A DNA stretch of 64,000 nucleotides from Amblyomma americanum (Eukaryota; Arthropoda; Arachnida; Ixodida; Ixodidae): the NCBI RefSeq assembly GCF_052857255.1, contig NC_135507.1:78040850-78104849 (forward strand). The letters run 5' to 3'. The notes under the pieces were generated by a model. The model saw only the letters and a list, made by a program, of their open reading frames with translations. It searched no databases and was not told where the DNA came from. Shown here one piece after another: positions 20,175 to 31,258 of the stretch; the stretch's first letter is position 1; every line of letters starts with the position of its first letter. A program made the translations under genes and the position numbers.

Positions 20175-20815
20175 TATTAACTGCTTTTATATACAAAAGA
20201 ATGGGATTTGTATAGGAGCTAGTGTAGCGCCAGTGCTTTCTAACATTTTCCTCGCGAAGTTTCGCGAAGATATGTAGATGATTTTTTAGTGCTTTTAAAC
20301 GGCGGACCCATGAACTCCTACCGACTGGGAGTGGAACACATCTTGAGTGCTTTTAGGCGGTGTTTACCCCATGTAAAATTTACTCATGAACTAGCCGCAC
20401 ACAACTCCATTCATATTTTAGACTTGCTAGTAGCCTGCTCAGGAGAAACCATGAGTGCTGGATGTACGCATCTAGAACTCGAAAAGGACTCTTGCCGTAC
20501 GACTCTAACCGCTCTAAATTAGTCAACTGAAGTATTGCTAAGACTTTTTTTCAAACGCTGTAAAAAGAAGTTGTTGCCACACTGTCTCCGCTAGTGTCAT
20601 GACGCAGGTCAATCACCTTTGTGATGCGGGCTTCGAAACAGAAATGGTGAGAGGAGAGGCCGAGTCTGTGTTGCAGAAATTGAATGGCAGGGCCAAGCAA
20701 GAAAAGAAGGCTACTGCGGAAGAAAGGAAGAGAGTTCAAGTTTGTCAGTATCTGCACAAAGTGGCGCACAACGCAAAAAAAAAGTCGCCGAGTGCCGAGG
20801 TGTTCAGGTAGTTTC
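20175..20815 (+). pseudogene. Penelope-like element RT fragment
   Basis: At about 20203-20265 one frame reads GICIGASVAPVLSNIFLAKF, resembling the Penelope RT palm motif. At 20272 the active-site motif YVDDFLVLLN follows in another frame, then HILSAFRRCLPHVKFTHEL and HILDLLV. Further down (20599-20800) come VMTQVNHLCDAGFETE and VCQYLHKVAHNAKK, which match the thumb/linker of Penelope-like elements. The distance between the two palm motifs is shortened, so about 20-40 residues are deleted, and frames shift. No GIY-YIG endonuclease follows. Confidence 0.6.
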
Positions 20816-21012
20816 CGTAGCGAAAGCTACATAGGACACGAATTCGCACTTTCGCTGTGCTCGCAGTCCCCCCTTGGTCGCAACGCACCATGTGACCAAC
20901 CACGTGACTGGCTACGTGAACCGCGTGACGAACCGAACCGCGTGACCAGCCAGGACTCCACGCCATGGCGGGAGCGACTGAAACCCCCGCACACTCAATG
21001 AACAAAAAAAAA

Positions 21013-21090
21013 CCTGTGTCGAGGCTGGGAATCCAAACAGGGCCTTTGGCATTCGAGGCGGAGACGCTTACACTCCGCCACGACGACGCA
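21013..21090 (-). tRNA. Degenerate tRNA-like relic
   Basis: Read on the minus strand, GTGGCGGAGTGTAAGCGTCT resembles an A-box D arm and TTGGATTCCCAGCC a decayed B box. Best taken as an old tRNA-derived SINE or pseudogene. Confidence 0.3.
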
Positions 21091-21099
21091 CGATGTAGC

Positions 21100-22450
21100 T
21101 ATCAATAAATGCGCATCTAGTGAATGCACGGGTTTCGTATATTAACTCTCCCGAAACGGATGTCACCGCGCTTTCGCAACGTATATCCTGGCCTAACTCA
21201 GCTAGGCCATAATCAATTTTTTTTCTGCCCCTGTTAAGCTTTCAGGTCTCTACGCACGAATGATGCCTGATTGTGATAATAAGAATCACTGCAGCACCAA
21301 GCATAGAACAATGTTTGCCAGATGCAAAACAGAAGTCATATATCAGATCCTACTGGTGACTGGTGATTGTATTAATGAACTAAAATTCGAAGTTGTGAAG
21401 ATATCAATCTTGCTTTGCATTGTAGTTGACGCCCCGGGAAGCTTTCCCCTCGTTTCAATCATGTAACCATTTTAGGCCAAGGAAAAAAAAGAAGGGCATG
21501 GGGAATTTTCGAAGCCGATCTGAGAGCTAAAATGGTGATGCTTCCGTCAGTACTCCGTCGATTGGGATGACAAGGAAAGAGATTGACTTCCTGAGTGATT
21601 AAACGTAGGTTGTTTGTATAGGGTTGGCGCATGCGTGACGGTTACTCTACTGTATGGGCACAATAAAGACGTCACTTGTTAGCCCAGCCTTGTCAATTGT
21701 AGGTTCACCTCTTGTCCCTCATCTTTTTGCGGCTGGTAAAAATTATTCTCTTACATGGTGCCTTAGGTACACTAGTAATTAAAGAAACACAATATTATAT
21801 TTTTCGCATAATAGTGAGCTTCAATGCACGCCCTCCGCCATTTAGCTGCAGTAATAATAAAATGTTTCTCTTTAAATCTCATGTTGTTTGCACCTTCGCA
21901 ACAAAAAAGATTCTACGCTATCAGGAGTGTTTATGTGTTTATTTGTAAAAAAACTTTATTATTCGATGTTAGAACTGTCTATCATTGTCGCAATTAGCGC
22001 AAAATTGCGTTAAAGCTTTGCAGACATCATCCGTCAGTATTTTTCCTGTTACAAACTGACGTACATCTACTGTTTATTCTTTGGCATACCAATTAGGCTG
22101 TAAATCTTTTGATAGACATAACGAGGGGTCCAAAGTTCTTGAGGCGAACCTCATTCCGCAGCTGCATTGACCCTGAAGCCGGCCCTGCAGGTCATACTGA
22201 AGCCGAAGTCATTTGATGTATTCCGAACATTCTTTCTATCACAATGGTTCCCAACGCAAACAAACCCGAGCCCACAAATCGCCTTCGGTTGCTTTCAAAA
22301 GGCTCGTTCTTCGGCTGACATCAGATTCGCCGAAACGCCGGGTGAGTTTGCGGTGGCTTGGATGCAGCGAAAAGTGCCGTAGTATCCGCACGCTGACGTC
22401 ACACTCATAACGTATGCTCTTGAAGCGGACGCTCAAAGCCTCAAGGAACC
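21100..22450. other. No recognisable feature
   Basis: AT-rich DNA with short open frames only; none has a family motif. No repeat partner found in the window. Confidence 0.45.
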
Positions 22451-22454
22451 AAAC

Positions 22455-22595
22455 AGCCGCGGTGGCTCAATAGTTAGCGCACTCGGCTAATGATCCGGAG
22501 TTCTTGGGTTCGAAGCCGCCCGCCGCGGCCGCGTTTCCATATATGTGATAAATATTGCGCCATTTTCTTTTCCCCAAAACAAATTATCATTATTA
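22455..22595 (+). mobile_element. Internally deleted SINE (head joined to tail)
   Basis: Head AGCCGCGGTGGCTCAATAGT through GCGGCCGCGTTTC is joined directly to ATATATGTGATAAATATTGC and CCCCAAAACAAATTATCATT. About 180 bp between the hairpin and the 3' end are missing. Confidence 0.75.
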
Positions 22596-22604
22596 TTGTG
22601 ATAT

Positions 22605-22908
22605 TAAAATTGGTTTTTGGGGTAGGAAATGGAGCAGTATCTGTCTCATATATAGTTGGACACTTGAATCGGGCTGTAAGGGAAGGGAAAAAGGAGGGAC
22701 TGAGAGAAGAAAGCAAGAAAGAGGTGCTGTAGTGGAGGGCTCCGGAATAATTTCGTCCAAGGATCTGTAACTCGCAATGACATCGCACAGCACAGGGGCG
22801 CCTTATCGTTTTGCCTCCATAAAAACGCAGCCGCCGCGGTCGGGTTCGAACCTAAGAACTCCGGATCAGTAGCCGAGCACCCTAAACACTGAGTCACCGC
22901 ATCGGGTC
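22605..22908 (-). mobile_element. SINE, full length
   Basis: AAATTGGTTTTTGGGGTAGG at the tail to GAGTCACCGCATCGGG at the head. The hairpin is intermediate: GCGTTTTT on the 5' side with CAAAACGA on the 3' side. Confidence 0.88.
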
Positions 22909-22919
22909 CAATTTGAAAA

Positions 22920-23232
22920 AAAAATAATAATTGGTTTTGGGGGAAAGGAAATGGCGCAGTATCTGTCTCATATATCGTTGGACACCTGAACCGCGCCGTA
23001 AGGGAAAGAATAAAGGAGGGAGTGAAAGAATAAAGGAAGAAAGAGGTGCGTAGTGGAGGGCTCCGGATTATTTTCGACCACCTCGGGATCTTTAACGTGC
23101 ACTGACATCGCACCGCACACGGGCGCGTTAGCGTTTTGCCTCCTTAAAAACGCAGCCGCCGCGGTCGGGTTGGTACCCGGGAACTCCGGATCAGTAGCCG
23201 AGCGCCCTAACCACTGAGCCACCGCTGCAGGT
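22920..23232 (-). mobile_element. SINE, full length
   Basis: Tail AATAATAATTGGTTTTGGGG to head GAGCCACCGCTGCAGG. The B box is altered to GGTTGGTACCC. Hairpin intermediate (GCGTTTTT / CAAAACGC). Confidence 0.88.
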
Positions 23233-23599
23233 TTAAAATAAGGCGACATAAAAAGCTTTCGCCTTGGGATAAAATGCGTTCATCGAAACGCATGGCTATA
23301 TTAGTGTTCATAAAATGTCTTTCTACCCACGACATGCACCACTTCTCTTCGGGGTCGACGTCGCTTGTATCTTGTCAATCCATCATGAACAAATTCAGAG
23401 TCCTGCTCACATATTAGGTGGAATTATCTTGTACGACCGGAAGCGGTCGGATGCACTTAAGTGGAATACAAGGCAGGAAAAAATAAGCAACGCTCGCCAA
23501 ACTTCCTAAAACGGAAGGATGGGCGTGGACATATTTCTATCTCTATCAACAATGAACCTTGTTGACCAGCGGAGGAGGAAGGCCTCCTCACCCTACACG
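23233..23599. other. No recognisable feature
   Basis: Spacer between a SINE and the C-terminal part of the Tx1-like LINE; could include that LINE's 3' UTR. Confidence 0.4.
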
Positions 23600-24184
23600 A
23601 CGAGTTCTTCATTCAAGTGTTAAAGGATCAAAGATCTAAGGCAGTACAGTAAAGGGAACATTGCTTTCGGGCGTCCCCGAAAGTACCCTCCTGTTCCAGA
23701 GGACATAAGCACGCACACACATTATTAAACAAAAGAAATCGCGACTGCGACACTGCCACCGCACGCGCACCTGAAACATGCGAGCTACCAAGCGCTAGAA
23801 ATCGCGCGCGACTGAGCATTCAAAAATGGCATGGTTGAGAGTTTCAGTACGACCGCATTGCGGACATGAGGCGCAGGGCGCCGGAAGCGGTCAGCTGTCG
23901 GTGGCGCTTCCCATTCGCGAAGCCAGGTAAAACTGGACACATCAGCGGCGGAGACAGGCAAAGATTCTTTGTTTCCGCCTTTTACGCACTTTCCTGTGCT
24001 GGGCTACATTCATGGTGCGAAACGCGTCATATTCGCAAGTTTCACTCGCGGACAACTCTCAAAACACAATCAGGAAGTGTACCTTATAGAAAATGTCAGG
24101 ATTTCACGACATATGTACAGAAAGCTGGCGACTTTTCAGTTGCAGGGCCTTTCCAGTTTGATATCTCAAAGAAGCGACACGATG
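23600..24184 (-). pseudogene. Tx1-like LINE ORF2 C-terminus, split off by a CR1-like insertion
   Basis: Read on the minus strand near 23900-23800, the frame gives CPQCGRTETLNHAIFECSVA, the terminal zinc motif (CxxC...H...C) of L1/Tx1-type ORF2. A preceding stretch from 24184 contains HRKVRKRRKQRIF with stops. The rest of the LINE continues at 31586-36400 on the far side of the CR1-like element, in the same orientation and the expected order. Confidence 0.65.
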
Positions 24185-24403
24185 TTAATAATAATAATAA
24201 TATTAATAATAATATTTGCTTATTTCCACCACCATGCAATGTTGGAGGGGATGGGGATAAAAGCGGTTAACGCTTGACAAGGTCCCCACCCCCGTACAGC
24301 AAGTGGGCAGTGGCATGCGACGGCCCTTCACACATTCACCAATTAGACGGCACTTCACAAAAAAAATACACAATCAGCAATGTGTGTAGAAAATCAATAA
24401 GGG

Positions 24404-27250
24404 TTAAAGCAATAACAATAAAAGCAACAAAAAAGAAACAAAGAGCGCTGTTATAAAGAATGTAAGAAGAGCAATGTTCAAAGTATGAATACTAGGAAAA
24501 TGCGGCTTCAAAAATAAAGAAGTCGAGGATGTCAGAGCTATATCAATATTTGCAGCGATTAATCTATTCGGAAGTGAGGTAAGTTGAAATGTTACCATTT
24601 GGCGTCCATAGTTTGTTCTCACTACAGGTACTACACAGTGTGGTTTGCGACGGCGTGGGTATGTGCACTGAATTAACTGAATCGGGGCTAAGTCAGATAT
24701 ATTTGTTATGCATCTTCTTTGTTCTATTTTATAGGTGCGCAATAGTTTATAAGCATACAAGTTGAAAACATTAATGAACTTGTGCCTGGAATATGTTTTT
24801 AGTTGAGCATCTATGTGGCAGGTTATGAACAATTCTGAGGGCCCTGTTTTGAAGAACAGCAAGTTTTTTCAGACTCTTTTGTGTAGCAGTACCCCATACT
24901 AATGAACAGTAGTTTAGATGTGAGCGAAATAATGCGCGATACAATAGAAGTTTTACCTTTTGTGGGAGACAACATTTAAAACGCGTCATAAATCCTATGG
25001 CTCGAGATGTTTAATGCTATATGATTTATGTGATCGTCCCATAGCATATCTTCAGTGAATATTACGCCAAGCGATTCAAATGACTTTACTAACTCAATCT
25101 GGTCTCGGTTTAACGTAGTTCATCGAATTCGCTGCACTTTTTGTTTTTTGGATGAAAAAGTATTGCCTTAGAATTTGTTGCATTACCTGAAAGAAGATTG
25201 TTATCGGACCATGTCTTTATTTTTCCCAGGAGTATGTTTGCATTTTCAAGTAACTTACTACCAGAACCATCGGATAAAAATAAACTGGTGTCATCAGCAT
25301 AAATTATAAAGCGAGCGTTGTCATCCACACTAATGATGTCGTTAATATACAGGTTGAAAAGCAATGGTCCATAAATACTTCCTTGGGGAACTCCGCAGGT
25401 GACTGTTCGAAGAGTTGACTTGTATTCATTTATTTGGACATACTGTTTTCTATTGGACAAGTAAGATTTAAGTAAGAGTAACGCTGTCCCTCTAATTCCA
25501 TAACATTCAAGTTTTTTCAACAAAATGCTATGGTTTATGCAGTCAAATTCTTTGCTGTAATCTAAGAAAATTCCCAAGACCAGGTTCCTATTTTCAAAAT
25601 TCCTCAATATATATTCCGTCTGGTGCAGAAGAGCAAGTTCGGTTGACCGGTTTTTTCTGAAGCCATACTGGCAGTCGGTAATTATGGCGTGTTTATTTGA
25701 AAAGCTTTCAACTCGTTTAAGAATCAATTTCTCGAACGCTTTAGAGAAGACGGGCAAAATACTAATTGGTCGATAGTTTCCAAAGCTGTTTTTGTTTCCT
25801 TTTTTTATATGACTGCTACTCTAGCAATCTGCATTCTTGCAGGGAAGGTGGTAGTTTCTATGCATAGGTTGTATATGTACTCCAATGGCGCAGCGATGAT
25901 GTCGATGACATATTTAACTGGACGAATCTGGATATTATCCGCATCACACGAGGTACTGTTCTTTAGGTCACTAAAAGTTGACAAAATTTCTCTGGTAGAG
26001 ACAGGTTCAAGGAACAAAGAAGGTGGGCGCCTGTCAATGAATATGTGAGATATATCAGCAGAGAGGTTCAACGCAGGAGCAAAATGCTTATTAAACTCTT
26101 CTGCGAGACGGTTACCTGTGTATTCCATGCCGTTGTTAGTAATTTTATCGGGATTACCAGACTGTGAAACGTCAGAGTCAAGTGAGCGGATTTTACGCCA
26201 GAGTTTATCAGGGCGATTAGCTGTATCTGCGAAGTTGTTCTCGTAATACTTCAATTTTGCCACTCGTATGTCAGAGTTTAATTTATTTCTATACTTCTTG
26301 AAGCGGTCAAGAAAAAGGAGATCTTTGGTGTGAATAAATAGCTGATATAGTTTGTGCTTTTCTTTAATACGCGTATACAGTTCGCGTGATATCCATGGCT
26401 TTCTTATTTGTTTTTGGTCGCCTCTTCAATTTTGAAACAAAGTATATGTTGTAAGCATGAATAAAGTTGTCTAGAAATAAGTCATAAGCGCTCTCCGCAC
26501 TAGCCTCTTTGTATACAACGGACCAGTCCACGCCTAGAATATGCGCTGGAAATCTATCTAAAGATCCTTCTGTTATATACTGACACAACTTTATCACGAG
26601 GGTCACGCTTCGGAACCTCCTTTTGACAAAACAAATATATGCCCATATGATCACTTATGCCACAGCATGTAACTCCTGAGTGAGTAAGTGGAGAATCAAT
26701 ATTTGTTAAGAATAGATCTATGCATGTTTGGGAATTGGGAGTTATACGGGTTGCTTTGGTTATCATATTTGTAAAGCTATAACATCTAAGTAAGACATCA
26801 AAATCCACACTTCTGCTCGTCGAACATGACATATCTATGTTAAAATCGCCTCTAATGATTACATCATATTTATTCCTGATTACAAAGCCTAAATAAGATT
26901 CCATAATTTCAAGAAACATACCCATATCACCAGACGGTGGCCTGTACACCACAGACATTACAATGTTTCCTGATTTAACTGAAAAGATTTCAACATCATC
27001 GAACAGGAAACACAAATTGTTTAAAATTTCACACTGAAAGTGGGCATTAACAAGTATGCATACACCACCTCCACGAGAAGTTTTTCGATTTAAAGAAAAT
27101 GTTGTAAATGAAGGCAATTTAAAGGTATCGCTGTCGGTCAGCCAGGTCTCCGAGATCATAATAACATCGAAAGGGAAGCCAAAGCTACTTAATAAAATGC
27201 AGAAGTCATCTCGCTTGTTCCTGACTGACCGAGCGTTCAGATGAAAACAT
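24404..27250 (-). pseudogene. CR1-like ORF2, main part (endonuclease and RT)
   Basis: HLNARSVRNKRDDF at 27240 is the endonuclease N-terminus, followed by MISETWLTDSD, RGGGVCILVNAH, VVYRPPSGDM, IIRGDFNID and GISDHMGIYL. RT lies at 25757-25110: FSKAFEKLILKRVESF, YGFRKNRSTELALL, GIFLDYSKEFDCINH, GVPQGSIYGPLLFNLYIND, FIIYADDTSLFL. The YADD core is intact. The thumb and C-terminus follow (LLYRALFRSHLNYCSLVWG; NYGRQMVTFQL). Frame changes near 26600, 26300, 25800, 25110 and 24860 destroy it. The first 26 codons are at 29843-29918, across the DNA transposon. Confidence 0.85.
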
Positions 27251-27254
27251 TTAA
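27251..27254. repeat. TTAA target duplication, left
   Basis: TTAA directly precedes GGGCACAGGGTAAG. The matching TTAA is at 29839-29842. Confidence 0.85.
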
Positions 27255-29838
27255 GGGCACAGGGTAAGCCCTATACTTCCCATGCATTTTAGGCCATGTT
27301 GAGGTACATGTTTCTCACTAACTAATAACAGTAGCCTAATATTACATATATCATTGTTTGCCAAATGTTGTGCTCTTTTTACTGAAGTAGAATATTTGAA
27401 ATGTGTTGAAAATGAGATTTTTAATAAAATTTTTTCCGGTAGTACACAAATATGGCCTTTCTTTGCGCATTTCAAAATTCATAACAGAATAACTGCTCAA
27501 TGAAATTGCTTACTTCTAGTTCAGTAGTTGGCAACACTTATGTAGATGATTGCAAAAAAAAAATCAGCCGTCTGTCTTGAAAGGCATTGGAAATAATGGT
27601 ACCTTTGTAAGAAAAAACACTGTTTTGAGATAATAGAGCGTAAAGAGAAAAAAGATGTCAAAAACCATTTTTTATTCGCAGAAACGCCTCCATAGTAATT
27701 GGTTTAATAGCCCCCTGCTTCGTAGTCACTGTCGCAGTCATTTGTTCGCTTTTCGGCTTGTCGTTTTGACTGTCGGGCCTCTTTTGTAAGCTGTCGTGTT
27801 GCTCGGTCCGCAAAGTACATGCGCTTATGGTCAGCTTCCCTCAGCCACTTGATGGTGTTGCTCCCTGGGTTCAATCCACACGCCTTCAAAACGTTGGCCC
27901 GTGCGATGCTACCATCATTAAATGAAAGAACGGCATCCAGTGTTGCCATCCGTAGGGTCCGAAGCCTAACAAACACATTCTTTGGCGCGCGTTCCCAAAC
28001 AACATGGTTGAACGACTCATTTGCATTTTGAGTTCGCCCATGCAGGCACTTCTCTAGGAGCTCAGCCTTCGATAGCTCCCTATAAATGGGTTTGATAGCC
28101 TCCAAGACAGATGCAGGCAAAGTCTCCTTGTGGAAAAATGGCTTGCCCTCTGACTGACTTCTGTTGAAGGCACACCACGTATCAGGTCCCTTTGGGCAAA
28201 GTCCATGGCATGGGTCATCGTCTGTGGCCGATAAGTGGAAGAAGGATGCCCAAACGGCCTTTCGCATTTCATCCAGGTTTCCTACATTTCTTCTGATGGC
28301 CAAACCATAGTACGTCTGGAGCTTGTCTATTACTGCATCAGTCAGTCGGCCTCGGCCCGAGAGGCTCTTTCCATCAGAGAGTTTTCCTGCTTTGTATCCT
28401 TTTTTTAGCCTTCGTAACCTTGTGCCCATCCTTTTTTGCACGTGCCCTATGCACTCAACCTTGGATATTTCAACGGAATCACCATATGGCATTTGTGCCT
28501 TCACAGCCATAAAAGCCTTGCTGTCACCATCCCCAAGGTATTTGACGTATCGAACGCCGTGAAGCTCCTCACTCCTGCCGAAAATTTTCAGTGCTCCTGC
28601 GACTTCCATTCCACCGCTGGTGCCTTGGTAGTTGCTTTGGCACACCTCTTTATGAAGGGGGTCACTGTTTGTACCCTTGATGCTGCACTTTGGACAACGT
28701 TTAGACAAAACCTCCACATCCAGCACTTTCCCAGAGTCGACACTGGTCGCAGAGACTATGCCGTTATTGGAAGTATGGCCTCGCTTCTGCCAGCTTCCAT
28801 CAAGAGCAACTGCGATGTCTTTATCCCCCTCATTCAGCTGCACAGCTTCGTCAGCTGCCCTTTTCATCGACTCCTGAGCAGCAGCTTCGATGTGACCTAG
28901 AAGCTTTTGATTGTATTTCGCAAACTTTGTCGGCGGCTTAGGAAGGTTTAGCATAGCACAGAGTATATTTCCTGCACCCATTCCCTTACCAATGGACCTC
29001 AAGGCATACACTAACCTGAGGTTGGCTTCATAGAGGCCAGAAGTAGTTTTCTTCGACGTCTCAAATCGTTGTGCGGCACTACACACTTCACAGTTCAAAC
29101 TGTAAACGCTTGCAACACCTACCCGTTTTGTCACAATTTCGATGAGCTCAACACTTCCACCGCACTCTCTGCACACACAAATCTGTGTAATTGCGGCACA
29201 AATGCCGTCCATGTCCATTAAGGCATATTGGCTGCTGCTCTGTAGCACATCCTCTTCCTGGAAGCACAGAGAAAATCTTGAAAGCTTCGATGTCGAGGAG
29301 CTGGCGCGTTCGGCGTTCAGGAACTCATTCGGTCGTGGACATCCTTTTGCTTTTTCACGATGAGCGTAGCAGTTGCCGTGAAATTCACGCCTGACGAAGG
29401 CCTTCTTTGCCCTGGGCATCTCAACTTATCAGCAGCAACCAACACCGGCACAATTTACAATACTGATCGAAAGGGATAGCACTCGGACGCAGCTGCATGA
29501 AGGTTGCAGAAACGTGGAAAAAACGTGCAAAGCGTCTCAGGATTGTCTTGGCTAAAAAAGAGGAGCTGTACAATAGTTGCCAGACAATTTTTTATATGTA
29601 GCTGATTTTAGACAAGTTTTGAAATCAGGTGGTGGACTTTTTGGTTGAAAAAATTGACGTTAATCCTGAAAGGGGGCGTGGCCGCTCACTAATTGGTTTC
29701 GGAAAAAGCGTTTTTCAGCCGTAAATATGGCTTTCTGAGGAAAGTGCGATCATGGAACATGTGTAGAAAGAATTGAACTTCTAAAATTCCAAAAGAAAGA
29801 AAAAACGATTTTTTTGTAATTTTACCTTACCCTGCGCC
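27255..29838 (-). mobile_element. TTAA-flanked DDE transposon, Kolobok/Mutator-like, intact ORF
   Basis: A 2,584-bp element with short terminal inverted repeats, GGGCACAGGGTAAG at the left and, reversed at the right, GGCGCAGGGTAAG. It is bounded by TTAA on both sides. Joining the outer flanks with one TTAA restores a continuous CR1-like ORF2 reading (SPSILKCFHLNARSV), which fixes both ends. It holds a single 571-codon ORF and short UTRs. TTAA duplication with this transposase type points to the Kolobok superfamily; the transposase fold is of the Mutator-like group. Recent, because the ORF is undamaged. Confidence 0.85.
27704..29419 (-). CDS. Transposase, Kolobok/Mutator-like DDE, 571 aa
   Basis: The ORF is complete from ATG at 29419 to a stop at 27704. 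Residues about 80-113 contain paired Cys (CRECGG, CEVC), probably zinc-binding. The catalytic core follows: AVALDGSWQKRGH (Asp207), a CPKC pair at 242-245, YLGDGDSKAF (Asp297/299), CIGHVQKRMGTRLRRLKKG (320-340), a Cys cluster at about 404-416, and NANESFNHVVWERAPK (Glu468). This matches the family annotated as Mutator-like transposase domain in arthropods (recalled, not searched). The role is cut-and-paste excision and insertion at TTAA. No THAP domain is visible at the N-terminus, unlike many Kolobok proteins. All expected acidic residues are present, so activity is possible. Confidence 0.85.
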   Translation of the reverse strand: MPRAKKAFVRREFHGNCYAHREKAKGCPRPNEFLNAERASSSTSKLSRFSLCFQEEDVLQSSSQYALMDMDGICAAITQICVCRECGGSVELIEIVTKRVGVASVYSLNCEVCSAAQRFETSKKTTSGLYEANLRLVYALRSIGKGMGAGNILCAMLNLPKPPTKFAKYNQKLLGHIEAAAQESMKRAADEAVQLNEGDKDIAVALDGSWQKRGHTSNNGIVSATSVDSGKVLDVEVLSKRCPKCSIKGTNSDPLHKEVCQSNYQGTSGGMEVAGALKIFGRSEELHGVRYVKYLGDGDSKAFMAVKAQMPYGDSVEISKVECIGHVQKRMGTRLRRLKKGYKAGKLSDGKSLSGRGRLTDAVIDKLQTYYGLAIRRNVGNLDEMRKAVWASFFHLSATDDDPCHGLCPKGPDTWCAFNRSQSEGKPFFHKETLPASVLEAIKPIYRELSKAELLEKCLHGRTQNANESFNHVVWERAPKNVFVRLRTLRMATLDAVLSFNDGSIARANVLKACGLNPGSNTIKWLREADHKRMYFADRATRQLTKEARQSKRQAEKRTNDCDSDYEAGGY

Positions 29839-29842
29839 TTAA
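29839..29842. repeat. TTAA target duplication, right
   Basis: TTAA directly follows CTTACCCTGCGCC; it pairs with 27251-27254. Confidence 0.85.
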
Positions 29843-29918
29843 GTATTGACGGGCTTTTCAAGTTTAAAGAAACGCTACTGCTAATTTCGCACGGGAGAGG
29901 GTACGCGTTCGGTGCCAT
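29843..29918 (-). pseudogene. CR1-like ORF2, first 26 codons
   Basis: ATG at 29918 begins MAPNAYPLPCEISSSV and runs to SILK at the insertion point. It is separated from its continuation (27250 downward) by the transposon. Confidence 0.75.
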
Positions 29919-29959
29919 TATGCTACTATGTCACTGCATGCAACATTCACAAATGGTAC

Positions 29960-31177
29960 CTATTCACGGCACAGAATCAACAAGATCACTCTCATCTCGA
30001 ATGATGTGTACAGAATCACCTTCCCTTTGGCGAACAAGCACCTTCCCGTTTTAGCACCACACAAACCAGAAATTTTTTTCTTAGCCCAATCTTTCGTTTG
30101 CAGAAGCAGCCATTTCGTTCTTCGAGTCAGGTTTTCACCCAAGTACATGTTTTTGCCTTTCTCCACCAGACATTTTCTTTTTTGAAGCCATTGGTCTCTT
30201 TGGGCTTGTCGTTGAAACCGCACAAGAATGGCTGGTATCTTATCCATTTTTGCGGAAGCCGGTGACATGCCTCAATGTCACTCTCACTAAGTTCTGCAAT
30301 ATTAGATTTTTTAGCCACTTCGTTCACTTTGGCTAGGAGGTCCTCATGTTCGGTTTTAGAAATGCCATGAATTTCTATATTCTTTTTCCTGCTTCGGAAT
30401 TCCAGCTCATCTAAGTCGGTATTAAGCTTACAAAGTTGTTCTGCACACCGCGTATTTTCAACCTGTGCTATTTTTTTCCGTAGGTGTTATAATTATATTA
30501 TAATTGGTTTTTTGGGGAAAGGAAATGGCGCACTATCTGTCTCATATATCGTTGGACACCTGAACCGCGCCGTAAGGAAAGGGATGGAGGAGGGAGTGAA
30601 CGAAGAAAGGAAGCAATAGGCACCGTAGTGGAAGGCTCCGGAATAATTTCGACCACCTGGGGATCTTTAACGTGCACTGACATCGCACAGCACACGGGCG
30701 CCTTAGCGTTTTTCCTCCATAAAAACGCAGCCGCCGCGGTCGGGTTCGAACCCGGGTTCCGTAGGTGCACGATTTCTTTTTCTTGGTTATCAAGACGCTT
30801 CATGATCTCATCAAAATGGTCGGACATTGTCTGGACGGATTGTTCAATGTTATATGCCTTATTTTCAATGGCATTAGACTATCCAGTTTTTGGTTGAGCT
30901 GAAGAAAAGCAGCGGCCATGTCGAAAGAAGGAGCGTCGACAGTGGGGAGCATTTTTCCGCCACAAGCAGCTCCCGTTTTACATGCTGGGCAGAAGAATGC
31001 TCTACGCGAACGAGCACTCAACGCTTTACCCGACTCAGGAATCCCGGAACAGCCTTGTACATGATAAGGGTACTGACATTCTTTGCATATTATGAGGTCA
31101 TCAGGAGCATCACTTTTTTTCCGGAAGCAATGCAGACTTCGTCCGTGTCCCCCATCAAGAACAGTCACATGAAACAA
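29960..31177 (-). pseudogene. CR1-like ORF1 (PHD-type finger and RNA-binding domain), broken
   Basis: The N-terminal part at 31177-30900 shows CKECQYPYHVQGCSG and FFCPACKTG, a PHD-like cysteine-histidine finger typical of CR1 ORF1. A helical part follows (LQLNQKLDSLM; HFDEIMKRLDNQEKEIVHLR), then the SINE at 30487-30756. The C-terminal part at 30330-29960 has SDIEACHRLPQKW, IPAILVRF, YLGENLTRRTKWLLLQTK and WAKKK, matching the conserved C-terminal RNA-binding region. Frames differ between the three parts, so it is dead. The stop lies 41 bases before the ORF2 ATG. Confidence 0.8.
30487..30756 (-). mobile_element. SINE, 5'-truncated, inside CR1-like ORF1
   Basis: Minus SINE from the ATT-type tail (TTATAATTATATTATAATTGG) to GGGTTCGAACCCGGG; the A-box end is missing. 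A perfect 11-bp duplication TTCCGTAGGTG flanks it at 30476-30486 and 30757-30767. Confidence 0.93.
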
Positions 31178-31258
31178 CCGCGTTACAACACAATTTGGCA
31201 GCAGCAGTGGCGTTAGAATAGGCCCACGGTGACTAAATTAACAAGAAAGAATGCACCA

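Noticed and set aside
27704..29419. Domesticated host gene
   Set aside because: Terminal inverted repeats and target duplications are still present, and it sits inside a LINE, so it is a mobile copy.
27255..29838. piggyBac assignment because of the TTAA target
   Set aside because: The transposase lacks piggyBac motifs and the ends do not begin with CCY; the catalytic context is Mutator/Kolobok-like.
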